Shown: positions 24,432 to 32,885, counted from the first letter of the stretch. The stretch: DNA of 38,090 nucleotides from an uncultured Methylococcaceae bacterium (GCA_903859415.1 CAIOMN010000208.1:1-38090), one strand, 5' to 3'. The notes: generated by a model from the letters alone, not told the origin. Numbers and translations are program-made.

Positions 24432-25100
24432 GTGAAGAAATTACTCAGTACTTTTTTTATCCTGATATTGACATCAGGTTCAGTCAACGCTGAAACAATC
24501 TATGTTAACGATGATCAGAATGTTACGTTAAAAAACGCACCTACCCCTAATGGCAAGGTATTAAAGGTCCTGCCTGTAGGTACGACACTCATGGTTATTG
24601 AAAAAAAAGCCAAATCTGACTCAATTAAAGTACGCCTTAGTGATGACACAGAAGGTTATGTCAAATCACGCTCCACTACAACTAAAGCCCCCTCCAATGA
24701 CAAGAAAGATAATGCCAGTAATACGGTTAGCCAACTGCTATCAGATAACGCCGCGCTAAGAGCCGAGCTCTATAATCTTAAAGAAGCAATGGCTCCAGGA
24801 TCTTCACTAGAAAAATCCTTATCAGCTGAACGCGATCAATTGGCCAGAGAACTCAGTGAGCTTAAAAAAACTGCCGCTAGCTCAATCCAATTAAAAAGCG
24901 AACGAGATGAACTTCAAGAGCGCGTAGTCAGTGTCGAGAGAGATTTACAACAGTTTAAACTTGAAAACCAGTCATTGAAAAATACTGACAGCCAAGATTG
25001 GTTTTTATACGGTGGTCTGTTGTCACTTGCAGGCGTTTTATTAGGAACTATCTTACCAAAACTCAGCGGACGACGTAAAAGTAGCTGGGATTCATTTTAA
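24432..25100 (+). CDS. SH3-domain membrane protein of the YgiM/TIGR04211 type
   Basis: Envelope protein of unclear role. Signal peptide MKKLLSTFFILILTSGSVNA, bacterial SH3 domain about 21-80 (ETIYVNDDQNVTLKNAP to EGYVKS), a long coiled coil about 100-185, then one transmembrane span (about 192-213) and a short basic tail RRKSSW. This order is that of the gammaproteobacterial YgiM-like family: periplasmic SH3 and coiled coil anchored by a C-terminal helix. The start codon is GTG at 24432. It lies 52 nt after argF without a visible terminator. Its 3' end overlaps a minus-strand ORF by 38 nt. Confidence 0.85.
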   Translation: MKKLLSTFFILILTSGSVNAETIYVNDDQNVTLKNAPTPNGKVLKVLPVGTTLMVIEKKAKSDSIKVRLSDDTEGYVKSRSTTTKAPSNDKKDNASNTVSQLLSDNAALRAELYNLKEAMAPGSSLEKSLSAERDQLARELSELKKTAASSIQLKSERDELQERVVSVERDLQQFKLENQSLKNTDSQDWFLYGGLLSLAGVLLGTILPKLSGRRKSSWDSF

Positions 25101-25290
25101 GCTTACGTCGACATATAATGATCCCTTTATCTTTGATATGAAAAAGATCATCAATTTGCTCAATTAAAAGTAAAGTAGAATCTGGTATCTCAATCGTGAG
25201 AGATTGGGTATTCTGACAGTGAAGTTGATATGCAAGCTGTGTAATATCTACTGGAATTTCTTCAGGTAATGAACTAAATAATGTGGGCAT
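25063..25290 (-). CDS. Small hypothetical protein, 75 residues
   Basis: Unrecognised. Starts at ATG 25290 behind a weak AAGA site and ends inside the 3' end of the SH3-protein gene on the other strand. The first 50 residues are acidic with alternating hydrophobics (QSLTIEIPDSTLLLIEQIDDLF); the end is basic. The composition is plausible for a real protein. It lies downstream of the antitoxin-like gene, about 220 nt away, where a toxin would be expected, but it does not resemble a RES-domain toxin. Confidence 0.35.
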   Translation of the reverse strand: MPTLFSSLPEEIPVDITQLAYQLHCQNTQSLTIEIPDSTLLLIEQIDDLFHIKDKGIIICRRKLKMNPSYFYVVR

Positions 25291-25392
25291 ATTATCTTAT
25301 ATTGTCACTGCAACTTGCAGACGCTATTGAACTAGAGACAATCGTAACATGCAATCAGGTTCAAGGTTCAGCTTCTAAAGCAAGGGAATAAA

Positions 25393-25524
25393 TTAAGTCT
25401 GTTTCTTTGAACTGTCATAAAATGGGTACTTCAGAATTCGCTGACAATAGATCATATTCTCTCCACATAGAGTAATATGCTCGATAATCAATTCCAGTAG
25501 GGTATTGTCAAGCGTAGCCTCCAT
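25393..25524 (-). CDS. Candidate 43-residue ORF overlapping the antitoxin gene
   Basis: Found by hand. ATG at 25524 overlaps the last 17 nt of the antitoxin-like gene in another frame, and the ORF stops at 25393-25395. The product begins MEATLDNTLLELIIEHITLC and has a basic, tyrosine-rich end. The overlap is what one expects of a coupled second gene of a two-gene module, but the product is too short for a RES toxin and I do not recognise it. It may be a remnant or chance. Confidence 0.3.
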   Translation of the reverse strand: MEATLDNTLLELIIEHITLCGENMIYCQRILKYPFYDSSKKQT

Positions 25525-25873
25525 CAGCAATGCGAGAAAGGTAGGCTTTAACCGCATCTGCACGCCCTTCCTTTACTAAGTCTTCTGCCGTTTTATCACC
25601 AAATGAAGGTAATGGTTGAGAACGAAACCAGGCAAAAGCACGTCCTACTCCACCCGACCATTCCGACACATGGTTGATAATTTCCACAGTATCTCTTAAT
25701 CGCGTTTGTGTGTTTCTACTTTTAGACCGAGCTTGCTTTGAAACTGAATCCCGAGACAACCCAGTAACATCAGCAAGATCATTTTGTGTAATATGCAATA
25801 CCTTGGCTAGAGCATTTGCAGTAACAAACCCATCGTCAGTTATAACTTGATGTAAAAAACCTGTGTCAGCCAT
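25508..25873 (-). CDS. MbcA/ParS/Xre-type antitoxin (DUF2384), no cognate toxin seen
   Basis: Resembles antitoxins of the RES-Xre toxin-antitoxin family. An Xre-like helix-turn-helix spans about residues 18-50 (ANALAKVLHITQNDLADVTG). The C-terminal toxin-binding domain is recognisable at 70-121 from GGVGRAFAWFRSQPLPSFG and the ending RADAVKAYLSRIADGGYA. Such antitoxins are normally followed directly by a RES-domain NAD+-degrading toxin of roughly 150 residues; here only short ORFs follow. It is therefore an orphan antitoxin, a decayed module or a regulator. Transcription is probably autoregulated as in the family. Confidence 0.78.
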   Translation of the reverse strand: MADTGFLHQVITDDGFVTANALAKVLHITQNDLADVTGLSRDSVSKQARSKSRNTQTRLRDTVEIINHVSEWSGGVGRAFAWFRSQPLPSFGDKTAEDLVKEGRADAVKAYLSRIADGGYA

Positions 25874-25994
25874 AAACGCACTTCTATTTGTACATTAAGG
25901 GTTAAATTATAGGGCAATTCATACGATTGTGCTTTATTTTTACAATCCTTGCCGAATCAGTATCTTAACTGAGGTGCGTTATGTCTAACCCAAA

Positions 25995-26714
25995 CTAATT
26001 TATGTATTGCTCAATTTTATTCTTCCAAACTTCATAACCAAACGCATTCAAATGAAGACCATCGTAGGTATAAAGCTCATTTAACTGACCATCCAGTGAC
26101 AAATCAGAATTTAAGTTTATATACGTTAAGCCATGCTGTTTAGCCAGTTGTTCAAGACCAGTATTAAGGACACTTATCTTATTAAGATTTCTTGTACAAG
26201 CAACAGACAGTAACGTCCCATTACAAAATAATGTTGATTGAATATAAACTTGATGACCGTGTTCTATTAATATTTTTACAATCTTTGAGTAATCCTCAAG
26301 TATGTCTGATGGTGAAACACCCTTAAGTAAATCATTGATCCCTACCATAATAAAAGCTTTTTTGGCACCTACTGAAAGAACCCCGTCCATTCTTGAAAGA
26401 ATTCCATTAGCAGTGTCGCCACCAATACCACGATTTACAACTGAAGCACCTGGAAAAATATCTGACCAGTCTGCTATATCCGTTAAAGAATCACCAATCA
26501 TTACTGTATTGGCTTTTCGATTGAAGGAAGCATAAATTTGTGCTTTCGCTGCAATACCTCGGTCTGTAAAACCTGGCTTAAGTCCAAAATATGATTTAAT
26601 TGATTGAACCAGACGAAAAGGAAAAATCGTATTTTTATTGTACTGTATGCCCCAGATGACCCCACAAGACACCGACAACATAATGATGCTTAAATATAAA
26701 ATTATCATACGCAT
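25995..26714 (-). CDS. SGNH/GDSL-family hydrolase, membrane-anchored or exported
   Basis: Predicted esterase or lipase-like hydrolase. All four SGNH blocks are visible: VMIGDSLTD (Ser76), NRGIGGDT (Gly98), GINDLL (Asn127), and YDGLHLNAFG (Asp218, His221) as the catalytic dyad. The N-terminus is a hydrophobic helix (about 3-23), either an uncleaved anchor or a signal peptide. A cysteine at 17 has poor lipobox residues. The substrate is unknown. It stands alone on the minus strand between the antitoxin gene and the amidohydrolase gene. Confidence 0.82.
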   Translation of the reverse strand: MRMIILYLSIIMLSVSCGVIWGIQYNKNTIFPFRLVQSIKSYFGLKPGFTDRGIAAKAQIYASFNRKANTVMIGDSLTDIADWSDIFPGASVVNRGIGGDTANGILSRMDGVLSVGAKKAFIMVGINDLLKGVSPSDILEDYSKIVKILIEHGHQVYIQSTLFCNGTLLSVACTRNLNKISVLNTGLEQLAKQHGLTYINLNSDLSLDGQLNELYTYDGLHLNAFGYEVWKNKIEQYIN

Positions 26715-26776
26715 ATTAATAATGAGTCCTTTGTCCTAAAGAGAATCGAAAAGCTTTTATCTAGGGGTTATTTCAA

Positions 26777-27706
26777 TTACACGCCACCCAACAAAGTCTT
26801 AACATGAACAGCCACACTAGCCGCCAATGCCTTAAGGTCATACCCCCCTTCCAGCACTGAAATTACCCTACCCTTACAATATTGCTCTGCACAATCCATT
26901 AGCTCTTGGGTTATCCATCGAAAATCATCTTCTACCAGATTGACAGAACTCAAAGGATCATCCTTGTGGGCATCAAAACCCGCTGATATCAACAACAACT
27001 CAGGCTTAAAACTTCTTAACGCGGGTAAAATAATTGAAGTGTATTTATGCCTAAACTCAATGCCGGCATCCCCTGCCCTCAAAGGCACATTAACAATATT
27101 CCCCAAACCGACCTCATTGGGAAAACCTGTGCCGGGATAATTGGGCATCTCATGGCTGGACGCATAAAAAACGGCAGGATTTTTATAAAATGCGGCTTGT
27201 GTACCATTACCGTGATGCACATCAAAATCTATAATGGCAATACGCTTAAGTGAGTAATGCAAGCGGGCATATTCTGCAGCAATAGCTACATTATTAAAGA
27301 TACAAAAGCCCATTGAAAGCTCTGGTTCTGCATGATGACCGGGTGGACGAATCGCACAAAAAGCATTATCCGCCTGATGCGTTAATACTTTATCAACCGC
27401 ATCACAAACAGCACCCACGGCCCGAAGAGCCGCCAACTTTGAATACTTTGATAAAACGGTATCGGCATCCAGATAGGCATGTCCCTGCTCAGGCACAGCG
27501 TCTAAAACAGTTTCAATATGAAATTGCGAATGAATCAGTCGCACTTGCTGCTCTGTCCCCAAAGGCGCAAGCACTCTGATTAAATTTGAAAAGTTGGTAG
27601 CCTCTAAGGCTTGCTCAATGGCATTAAGGCGATCAGCACACTCTGGATGATTATCACCAGTATCATGCAACAAAAAATCAGGGTGTGCATAATAGAGGGT
27701 AGCCAT
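26777..27706 (-). CDS. Histone deacetylase-family amidohydrolase
   Basis: Zinc-dependent deacetylase of the arginase/deacetylase fold; bacterial members remove acetyl groups from lysine, acetylpolyamines or small amides. The His pair is in RPPGHHAEPELSMGFC, metal ligands lie in DFDVHHGNGTQ, and a further Asp is in SAGFDAHKDDPL. Residue HPECADRL (21-28) is the usual N-terminal motif. Length 309 is complete. It starts 6 nt after the sufT stop, so the two genes are probably cotranscribed. Which acetylated substrate is used cannot be told. Confidence 0.92.
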   Translation of the reverse strand: MATLYYAHPDFLLHDTGDNHPECADRLNAIEQALEATNFSNLIRVLAPLGTEQQVRLIHSQFHIETVLDAVPEQGHAYLDADTVLSKYSKLAALRAVGAVCDAVDKVLTHQADNAFCAIRPPGHHAEPELSMGFCIFNNVAIAAEYARLHYSLKRIAIIDFDVHHGNGTQAAFYKNPAVFYASSHEMPNYPGTGFPNEVGLGNIVNVPLRAGDAGIEFRHKYTSIILPALRSFKPELLLISAGFDAHKDDPLSSVNLVEDDFRWITQELMDCAEQYCKGRVISVLEGGYDLKALAASVAVHVKTLLGGV

Positions 27707-27712
27707 GGACTG

Positions 27713-28261
27713 TTAATACAAACCCAGTTGTACTTGTGCGACTTCTGACATCATTTCTCTGGCCCAGGGAGGGTCAAGTACCACTTCTACATTGACGCGA
27801 ACAACACCCGGCAAAGCCCGGATAGATTTTTCTACATCGCCTTGAATAACCGGTCCCATGCCGCAACCAGGTGCCGTTAAAGTCATCTTGATCTGGACTT
27901 CATTTTCACCTTTTCCAACGGGTAAAACTTCACACCCATAAACTAAGCCAAGATCAACAATATTAACGGGGATTTCTGGATCATAAACCGTTTTCATCAC
28001 TTCCCAACAATTCTTCTCAACGGCTTCAGGACTGGTCTCTGAAACTAGGGTATGCAATTCATGAATTTCTTTACCCAACGCATCCGCATCCACACCGGCA
28101 ATACGAACCATATACCCCCTTTCTGTGACAACTGTGTAATTACTTCCCAAGGATTGATGTATGGTGACTTCTTCTCCTTTGGTTAAAACACTGGGCGTGC
28201 CATCAGGAATGGTGACAACATTAACATCTCTGGTTAAAACAAAGCTTTCTCGTTCTGCCAT
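27713..28261 (-). CDS. sufT: Fe-S cluster assembly protein SufT
   Basis: DUF59/MIP18-domain protein that helps maturation of Fe-S proteins, notably where demand is high. The N-terminal domain has the SufT-specific TIPDGTPSVLTKGEEVTIHQ with SLGSNYTVVTERGYMVRI. The MIP18 domain covers about 85-175, with VYDPEIPVNIVDLGLVYG and the cysteine motif APGCGMGP. The 182-residue length fits. No suf or isc operon is in the window; the neighbours are the deacetylase gene and the SDR gene, 9 nt away on the other side. Confidence 0.93.
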   Translation of the reverse strand: MAERESFVLTRDVNVVTIPDGTPSVLTKGEEVTIHQSLGSNYTVVTERGYMVRIAGVDADALGKEIHELHTLVSETSPEAVEKNCWEVMKTVYDPEIPVNIVDLGLVYGCEVLPVGKGENEVQIKMTLTAPGCGMGPVIQGDVEKSIRALPGVVRVNVEVVLDPPWAREMMSEVAQVQLGLY

Positions 28262-28270
28262 AAAATTATG

Positions 28271-28999
28271 TTATAAATGAAAAGTGGGAGCATTAATAAT
28301 TTGCCCTGTAACACCAATACTTCTAGCATCGAACAGGTATTGGTAAACAGGTTCTAAGGATGCCATCGCTGGCAATTTAGTTTTATCTTCTGCCGGATAA
28401 GCGCGTTTTCTTAAAGGCGAATCAACCGGCCCAGGTACTAAGGTATTGACCCGTATTTTATTTCCAGACTCTAACTCTTCGGCTAACACCTTTGCCAAAC
28501 CTTCCATCGCTATTTTTGAGACGCCATAAGCACCCGAATAAGCATGAGCCAGTCTGGCAGAAGAATCGGATGTAAAAACAATAGAGGCGTGTTCACTTTT
28601 GTCTAATACAGGCAATAACACCCGTGTTAATAAAAAAGGCGCATTTAAATTCACATTTAAAGTATGCCCCCAATCTTTCGTATTAACTTGGCCAATCGGT
28701 GTAAAAGAGCTAAATTCTACTGCTGAATGTAATAGGCCTTGTAATGAACCGTATTCTTCAGCTACTTTGTTAGCCAAATCTTGATAGTCGTTTTCATTGG
28801 CACCCGCTAAATCAAAGGGATAAATAATGGGTTCTGGTGCGTTAGCCGCCAATATCGCATCATATATAACTTCTAATTTAGGGATGTTTTTATCCAGCAA
28901 AATAATATGTGCACCCGCATTAGCCAAAGCTAATGCCGCCGTACTGCCAAGACCACCACCCGCGCCAGTGATTAAAATTACTTGGTGTTTCAATGTCAT
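28271..28999 (-). CDS. YciK-like short-chain dehydrogenase/reductase
   Basis: Classical SDR with the cofactor motif TGAGGGLG near the N-terminus, LDKN after strand two (which would favour NAD(H)), catalytic Ser in TSDSSAR and YGVSK as the Tyr-x3-Lys pair. Substrate unknown; E. coli YciK is the closest familiar group. ATG at 28999 overlaps the mupP stop by four bases (ATGA), a sign of translational coupling. A longer in-frame start at 29062 would lie wholly inside mupP and is not supported. The gene order ubiG-mupP-yciK matches Pseudomonas. Confidence 0.87.
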   Translation of the reverse strand: MTLKHQVILITGAGGGLGSTAALALANAGAHIILLDKNIPKLEVIYDAILAANAPEPIIYPFDLAGANENDYQDLANKVAEEYGSLQGLLHSAVEFSSFTPIGQVNTKDWGHTLNVNLNAPFLLTRVLLPVLDKSEHASIVFTSDSSARLAHAYSGAYGVSKIAMEGLAKVLAEELESGNKIRVNTLVPGPVDSPLRKRAYPAEDKTKLPAMASLEPVYQYLFDARSIGVTGQIINAPTFHL

Positions 29000-29673
29000 A
29001 ATAATGAGTTTATCAAAGCCGTTAATTCTTGTGGAGACGCTATCAAAGCATCTGCACCCCATGTTTCTGGACGATCATCCTCCTTAATATAGCCATAAAG
29101 AGCCACCAGTGTTTTCATTTGAGCATTCCTACCCGCTTCAATATCATGAATTGCGTCACCGATGTAAAAACATTCTTCAGGATTGACATGGGCTATTTTA
29201 CAAGCCGCTAACATAGGTTCTACATGAGGCTTTGGATTACCCGTGGTATCACCACTGATAATACAAGCCGCTCGCTCAGTCAAGTTTAACGCTGACATTA
29301 ATGGGTTAGTAAAGCGTTCCCGTTTATTGGTGACGACACCCCATTTAAGACCTTGAGATTCTATTAGTGCCAGCGTCTCAGCCATACCCTCAAAAAAAGC
29401 ACTGTGTTCAGCTATATTATTGAGGTAAATATCCATCATGGTTTCAACAATCGCCGCTTTGGTTTCAGCATTAGCGGACTGCTGTAATAGCTTGTCCACC
29501 AGTACCACAGCACCATGAGAGATGGAGGGTTTTATGTCATCAATCGCCGCGGGTTCATAACCGTGTTGAAGCAATGATTTATTAAGGCATACAAATAAAT
29601 CGGGTGCGGTATCGATTAATGTTCCATCGAGATCAAATAAAACACAGGATAACTTAAAGTCAGCAAACATCAA
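28996..29673 (-). CDS. HAD-family phosphatase, MupP/Gph type
   Basis: HAD-IA phosphatase with FDLDGTLIDTAPDL (nucleophile and acid aspartates), VVTNKRERF (motif II), and YIGDAIHDIEAGRNA (motif IV). Gph-like sequences dephosphorylate phosphoglycolate. In Pseudomonas the gene at this position, between ubiG and a YciK-like SDR, is MupP, the N-acetylmuramate 6-phosphate phosphatase of the AmgK-MurU cell-wall recycling route. Context favours MupP; motifs alone do not decide. It starts with two ATGs, 3 nt after ubiG, and ends in a 4-bp overlap with the SDR gene. Confidence 0.85.
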   Translation of the reverse strand: MMFADFKLSCVLFDLDGTLIDTAPDLFVCLNKSLLQHGYEPAAIDDIKPSISHGAVVLVDKLLQQSANAETKAAIVETMMDIYLNNIAEHSAFFEGMAETLALIESQGLKWGVVTNKRERFTNPLMSALNLTERAACIISGDTTGNPKPHVEPMLAACKIAHVNPEECFYIGDAIHDIEAGRNAQMKTLVALYGYIKEDDRPETWGADALIASPQELTALINSLL

Positions 29674-29676
29674 TGG

Positions 29677-30384
29677 CTACACAGTGCGTTTAAAGGCCGC
29701 AATATAGTTAACATCAATATCATTGCCCAATCTAAACTGTTTATTAAACGGGTTGTATTCAATACCCACTATACCCTGAAGCTCAAGCCCCGCCTTTCTG
29801 GCTGATTGGCAAAGCTCAGAAGGCTTTATAAAAGTCTTATAATCATGCGTGCCTTTAGGCAACATTCGCAACAGATGCTCTGCCGCGACAATTGCCAGCA
29901 AATAGGCTTTAGGTTGACGATTCAAGGTAGAAAAGAACACCATACCCCCCGGTTTTACCAACTGCGCACAAGCAGAAATAATAGAACCCGCATCAGGTAC
30001 ATGTTCTAGCATTTCCATACAAGTGACATGATCAAAACTGTCTGGCTGTTGCTCTGCCAAGGTTTCAACACTGATTTTTTGATAATGCGCATTAACACCC
30101 GATTCCAATCCATGTAAATCAGCCACATCTATCAGTTCTTCACTTAAATCAATACCTAAGGCATCAGCACCCGCCTTAGCTAAGCCTTCAGTAAGAATAC
30201 CGCCACCGCAGCCCACATCAACCATGCGTTTTCCAGAAATTTCCACAAAACTCTGAATAAATTGCAGCCGTAACGGATTAACATCATGGAGTGTTTTAAA
30301 TTCTCCCTGAAGATCCCACCAGCGCTCTGCCATCGAACCAAACTTATTAATTTCGTGCAGGTGTACGTTTTCTTTTGCTGTCAT
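29677..30384 (-). CDS. ubiG: Ubiquinone O-methyltransferase UbiG
   Basis: Carries out both O-methylations of ubiquinone synthesis. The SAM-binding motif is VDVGCGGGILTEGLA, then GIDLSEELI, and MEMLEHVPD is the post-I block. The N-terminal FGSMAERWWDLQGEFKTLHDVNPLRL is specific to UbiG. Length 235 is standard. It heads the minus-strand series ubiG-mupP-SDR-sufT-deacetylase, all with small gaps, and lies 118 nt from lpxD behind a cluster of inverted repeats. Confidence 0.96.
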   Translation of the reverse strand: MTAKENVHLHEINKFGSMAERWWDLQGEFKTLHDVNPLRLQFIQSFVEISGKRMVDVGCGGGILTEGLAKAGADALGIDLSEELIDVADLHGLESGVNAHYQKISVETLAEQQPDSFDHVTCMEMLEHVPDAGSIISACAQLVKPGGMVFFSTLNRQPKAYLLAIVAAEHLLRMLPKGTHDYKTFIKPSELCQSARKAGLELQGIVGIEYNPFNKQFRLGNDIDVNYIAAFKRTV

Positions 30385-30413
30385 CTTGCTTAACCGATTA
30401 TGTTTTATATAGT

Positions 30414-30457
30414 CTACTATAATAGTAGGTTATTCGTCATCTGTTGTTGTGACGAAT
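30414..30457. repeat. Two inverted repeats upstream of ubiG
   Basis: CTACTAT (30414-30420) and ATAGTAG (30422-30428) form a 7-bp palindrome around one base. ATTCGTCA (30432-30439) and TGACGAAT (30450-30457) form an 8-bp stem with a 10-nt loop. Both lie within 75 nt of the ubiG start and could be operators. Confidence 0.45.
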
Positions 30458-30467
30458 TCTTTGTTAA

Positions 30468-30494
30468 TTAACGGGATGATGATTATCCCGTTAA
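30468..30494 (-). terminator. Stem-loop after lpxD, probable terminator
   Basis: TTAACGGGAT (30468-30477) and its exact complement (30485-30494) give a 10-bp stem with a 7-nt loop, 7 nt past the lpxD stop. The T-tract after it on the minus strand is poor (TTAACAAAG), so its efficiency is doubtful. Confidence 0.5.
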
Positions 30495-30501
30495 GCTTGA
30501 C

Positions 30502-31542
30502 TTAATTCTTCTCTTCCATAGCCTGAATCTTCTCTTCCAGCATTTTTACCTTTTTTAATAGTTCAGGTAGTTTACTAAGCGCTATCTGTTCTTTATAAGC
30601 CGTCTTCTTGTCTTTAGCTGGACTACCAAAAACCTGTGCTCCTGCTTTGACATCACCAGCCACACCCGAACGTGCCATAACCACTGCGCCCTGACCAATA
30701 GTGACATGATCTGCAACACCCGAACTTCCGGCGAGAATGGCATAGTCTTCAATAGTACATGAACCCGACACGCCGGTTAAACCGCACATGATCACATTTT
30801 TACCGACTTTATTGTTGTGACCAATTTGCACCAGATTATCTATTTTAGAACCTGCGCCTATCACTGTGCTGCCTAAAGCACCTCTATCGACACAGGTATT
30901 GGCACCAATCTCAACATTATCATCAATAACCACATTGCCGACTTGTGGCACTTTAACATGCACATAATTTCTAAACTTATAGCCAAATCCATCTGCCCCG
31001 ATAATAGCCCCTGAATGAATAATGACATTATCTCCGAGAACCACATCATTATAAATAACCGCATAAGGATATATCTTGCAGTTTTTTCCAATTTTGACCT
31101 GTTTACCAATATAAGCCCCAGCCAATATAACTGTACCGTCTCCAATAGTGGAGTTTTCACCAATGACTGCATAAGGCCCGATATAAACTTGATCACCTAA
31201 AATAACATTGTTCTCAAGCACGGCCTGTGGCGCAATTTGAGGCGTATAAACTTTCTCAGGATGAAGCAGGTTCAAGGCTTTAATAAAGCTCATCTCTGGA
31301 TCGGCACAGACTAATAGAACCATTGATTCAGGAACATTTTCAACCTTAAAGCCTTCGGCAATAAAACAGGCTGAGGCCGGTGAGTTATTGATATATTGCG
31401 CATAACGACTGTTCGTTAACTGGGTAACTTGCCCAGCTTGCGCTGATTTAATATCGGCTGCAGAAGTAATAGTAGCTGAAGTATCCCCACCTACAACCTG
31501 GGCATTACAAAATTCGGCAAGCTCTTTCAAAGTAATCGGCAT
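30502..31542 (-). CDS. lpxD: UDP-3-O-acylglucosamine N-acyltransferase LpxD
   Basis: Third step of lipid A synthesis: N-acylates UDP-3-O-acyl-glucosamine with a hydroxyacyl-ACP. An N-terminal uridine-binding domain (1-100) is followed by a left-handed beta-helix of hexapeptide repeats (about 103-310). The catalytic His is H242 in [12 protein letters not shown]-terminal helix (about 325-346) completes the trimer form. It stands alone, not next to bamA, skp, fabZ or lpxA, so it may be a second copy or a relocated gene. Several LpxD features are canonical, and function should be intact. Confidence 0.93.
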   Translation of the reverse strand: MPITLKELAEFCNAQVVGGDTSATITSAADIKSAQAGQVTQLTNSRYAQYINNSPASACFIAEGFKVENVPESMVLLVCADPEMSFIKALNLLHPEKVYTPQIAPQAVLENNVILGDQVYIGPYAVIGENSTIGDGTVILAGAYIGKQVKIGKNCKIYPYAVIYNDVVLGDNVIIHSGAIIGADGFGYKFRNYVHVKVPQVGNVVIDDNVEIGANTCVDRGALGSTVIGAGSKIDNLVQIGHNNKVGKNVIMCGLTGVSGSCTIEDYAILAGSSGVADHVTIGQGAVVMARSGVAGDVKAGAQVFGSPAKDKKTAYKEQIALSKLPELLKKVKMLEEKIQAMEEKN

Positions 31543-31632
31543 AAGTATCTCTGGTATTATCTTAATTTATGTGTGTAGTGTAACAAATACAGGTAGTTAA
31601 TGACTGACTAAAATGTATTTAAGCCGTTAGGA

Positions 31633-32115
31633 TTAGGCATTCTTTCTTTCCCAAAGACCTGATTTACCCCCCTCCTTTTTAAGCAACTGCACAGACTGTA
31701 TGACCATGCCCCTATCAACACCTTTACACATATCATAGATAGTGAGTAATGCGATTTGAGTGGCACAAAGAGCTTCAATTTCTACACCCGTTTGCCCCGT
31801 TGTTTTTACGATTGTTTGACAGCAAACCCGATTGTTTTCAATGTCAGCGTTCAGCTTTATCTCAACATAAGTAATAGGTAATGGGTGACACAATGGAATC
31901 AGGTCGGCGGTTTTTTTACTGGCCATAATGCCTGCAATTCTAGCAATGGCCAGCACGTCACCTTTTTTGTGTTCGCCCGCTATAATTGTCTGAAGGGTTG
32001 TAGGGCTCATTTCAATAAAGCCTTCAGTAACTGCAGTGCGTTGAGTAATGGCTTTTTCGCCAACATCCACCATGTGGGCTTCACCTGCTTGATTAAAATG
32101 CGGTGTATAAGTCAT
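31633..32115 (-). CDS. moaC: Cyclic pyranopterin monophosphate synthase MoaC
   Basis: With MoaA it converts GTP to cyclic pyranopterin monophosphate, the first part of molybdenum cofactor synthesis. Signatures are [19 protein letters not shown] at the N-terminus, [10 protein letters not shown] and the C-terminal MCKGVDRGM with [10 protein letters not shown]. The ATG at 32115 gives 160 residues, as in E. coli. An in-frame ATG at 32145 adds ten unconserved residues; neither has a convincing ribosome site. It is divergent from moaD-moaE; moaA and moaB are not in the window. Confidence 0.93.
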   Translation of the reverse strand: MTYTPHFNQAGEAHMVDVGEKAITQRTAVTEGFIEMSPTTLQTIIAGEHKKGDVLAIARIAGIMASKKTADLIPLCHPLPITYVEIKLNADIENNRVCCQTIVKTTGQTGVEIEALCATQIALLTIYDMCKGVDRGMVIQSVQLLKKEGGKSGLWERKNA

Positions 32116-32192
32116 ATCTATAGGATAATTAGTTAAAGAGTACATAGAATAATATTCAATTATCCATCGTTTTATTATCTCAGTGAAACATT

Positions 32193-32426
32193 ATGTCAAT
32201 AAAAGTGCGTTATTTTGCTAGTTTGAAAGAAAGCATAGGCCGCTCGGAAGATGAGCTAATCTTTACCGGGCCATTAACAGTTTATGATGTTTGGCAGCAG
32301 ACAAATCCAGACAAAGACAGACCCAATCAAGTCTTGGTGGCGGTTAACATGGATTATGTTGACTGGGATAACCTTGTAAAGGATGAAGATGAGGTGGCTT
32401 TTTTTCCACCGGTGACTGGGGGTTAA
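32193..32426 (+). CDS. moaD: Molybdopterin synthase sulfur carrier MoaD
   Basis: Small ubiquitin-fold subunit that carries the thiocarboxylate sulfur at its C-terminus to molybdopterin synthase. The protein is 77 residues and ends in PPVTGG, the GG needed for activation by MoeB. The start MSIKVRYFASLKESIG is typical. moaE begins 2 nt after its stop, matching the two-subunit enzyme. Confidence 0.95.
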   Translation: MSIKVRYFASLKESIGRSEDELIFTGPLTVYDVWQQTNPDKDRPNQVLVAVNMDYVDWDNLVKDEDEVAFFPPVTGG

Positions 32427-32428
32427 GA

Positions 32429-32881
32429 ATGGCCGTAACTATTTGTACTAACCCCTTTAATCCCTACGAGGTACTTCAAGCTTATGAAGCGAGCCTTTTA
32501 CAATCCTTGGGATCAATTGGGGCGACGAGTCTCTTTATTGGTACAATGCGCGATTTTAATGAAGGCGACCATGTTAAAGGCATGACACTGGAATACTATC
32601 CCGGAATGACAGAAAAACAACTCGATAAAATCCTTATCGATGCACAAAATCAATGGGCACTGATTGATAGCCTTGTCGTTCATCGGGTTGGAGATATTTT
32701 TCCTAAAGAACCTATTGTGCTGGTCGCCGTCTGGTCATCGCATCGTGGTGATGCCTTCGATGCCTGTCGATTTATAATGGAAGCCTTAAAGTCTAAAGCT
32801 CCCTTTTGGAAAAAAGAGCTGTTAGTTAATCAACAAGAACGTTGGGTAGCAAAAAACAGTGATGGTTATCAGTCTTCTTAG
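32429..32881 (+). CDS. moaE: Molybdopterin synthase catalytic subunit MoaE
   Basis: Large subunit of molybdopterin synthase, inserting two sulfurs from MoaD into cyclic pyranopterin. Visible signatures are FIGTMRDFNEGDHVKGMTLEYYPGM, VHRVGDIFPKEPIVLVAVWSSHR and the C-terminal LKSKAPFWKKEL, whose lysines lie in the active site. It follows moaD by 2 nt and is followed after 4 nt by a lipoprotein hydrolase gene. Confidence 0.95.
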   Translation: MAVTICTNPFNPYEVLQAYEASLLQSLGSIGATSLFIGTMRDFNEGDHVKGMTLEYYPGMTEKQLDKILIDAQNQWALIDSLVVHRVGDIFPKEPIVLVAVWSSHRGDAFDACRFIMEALKSKAPFWKKELLVNQQERWVAKNSDGYQSS

Positions 32882-32885
32882 TTCT

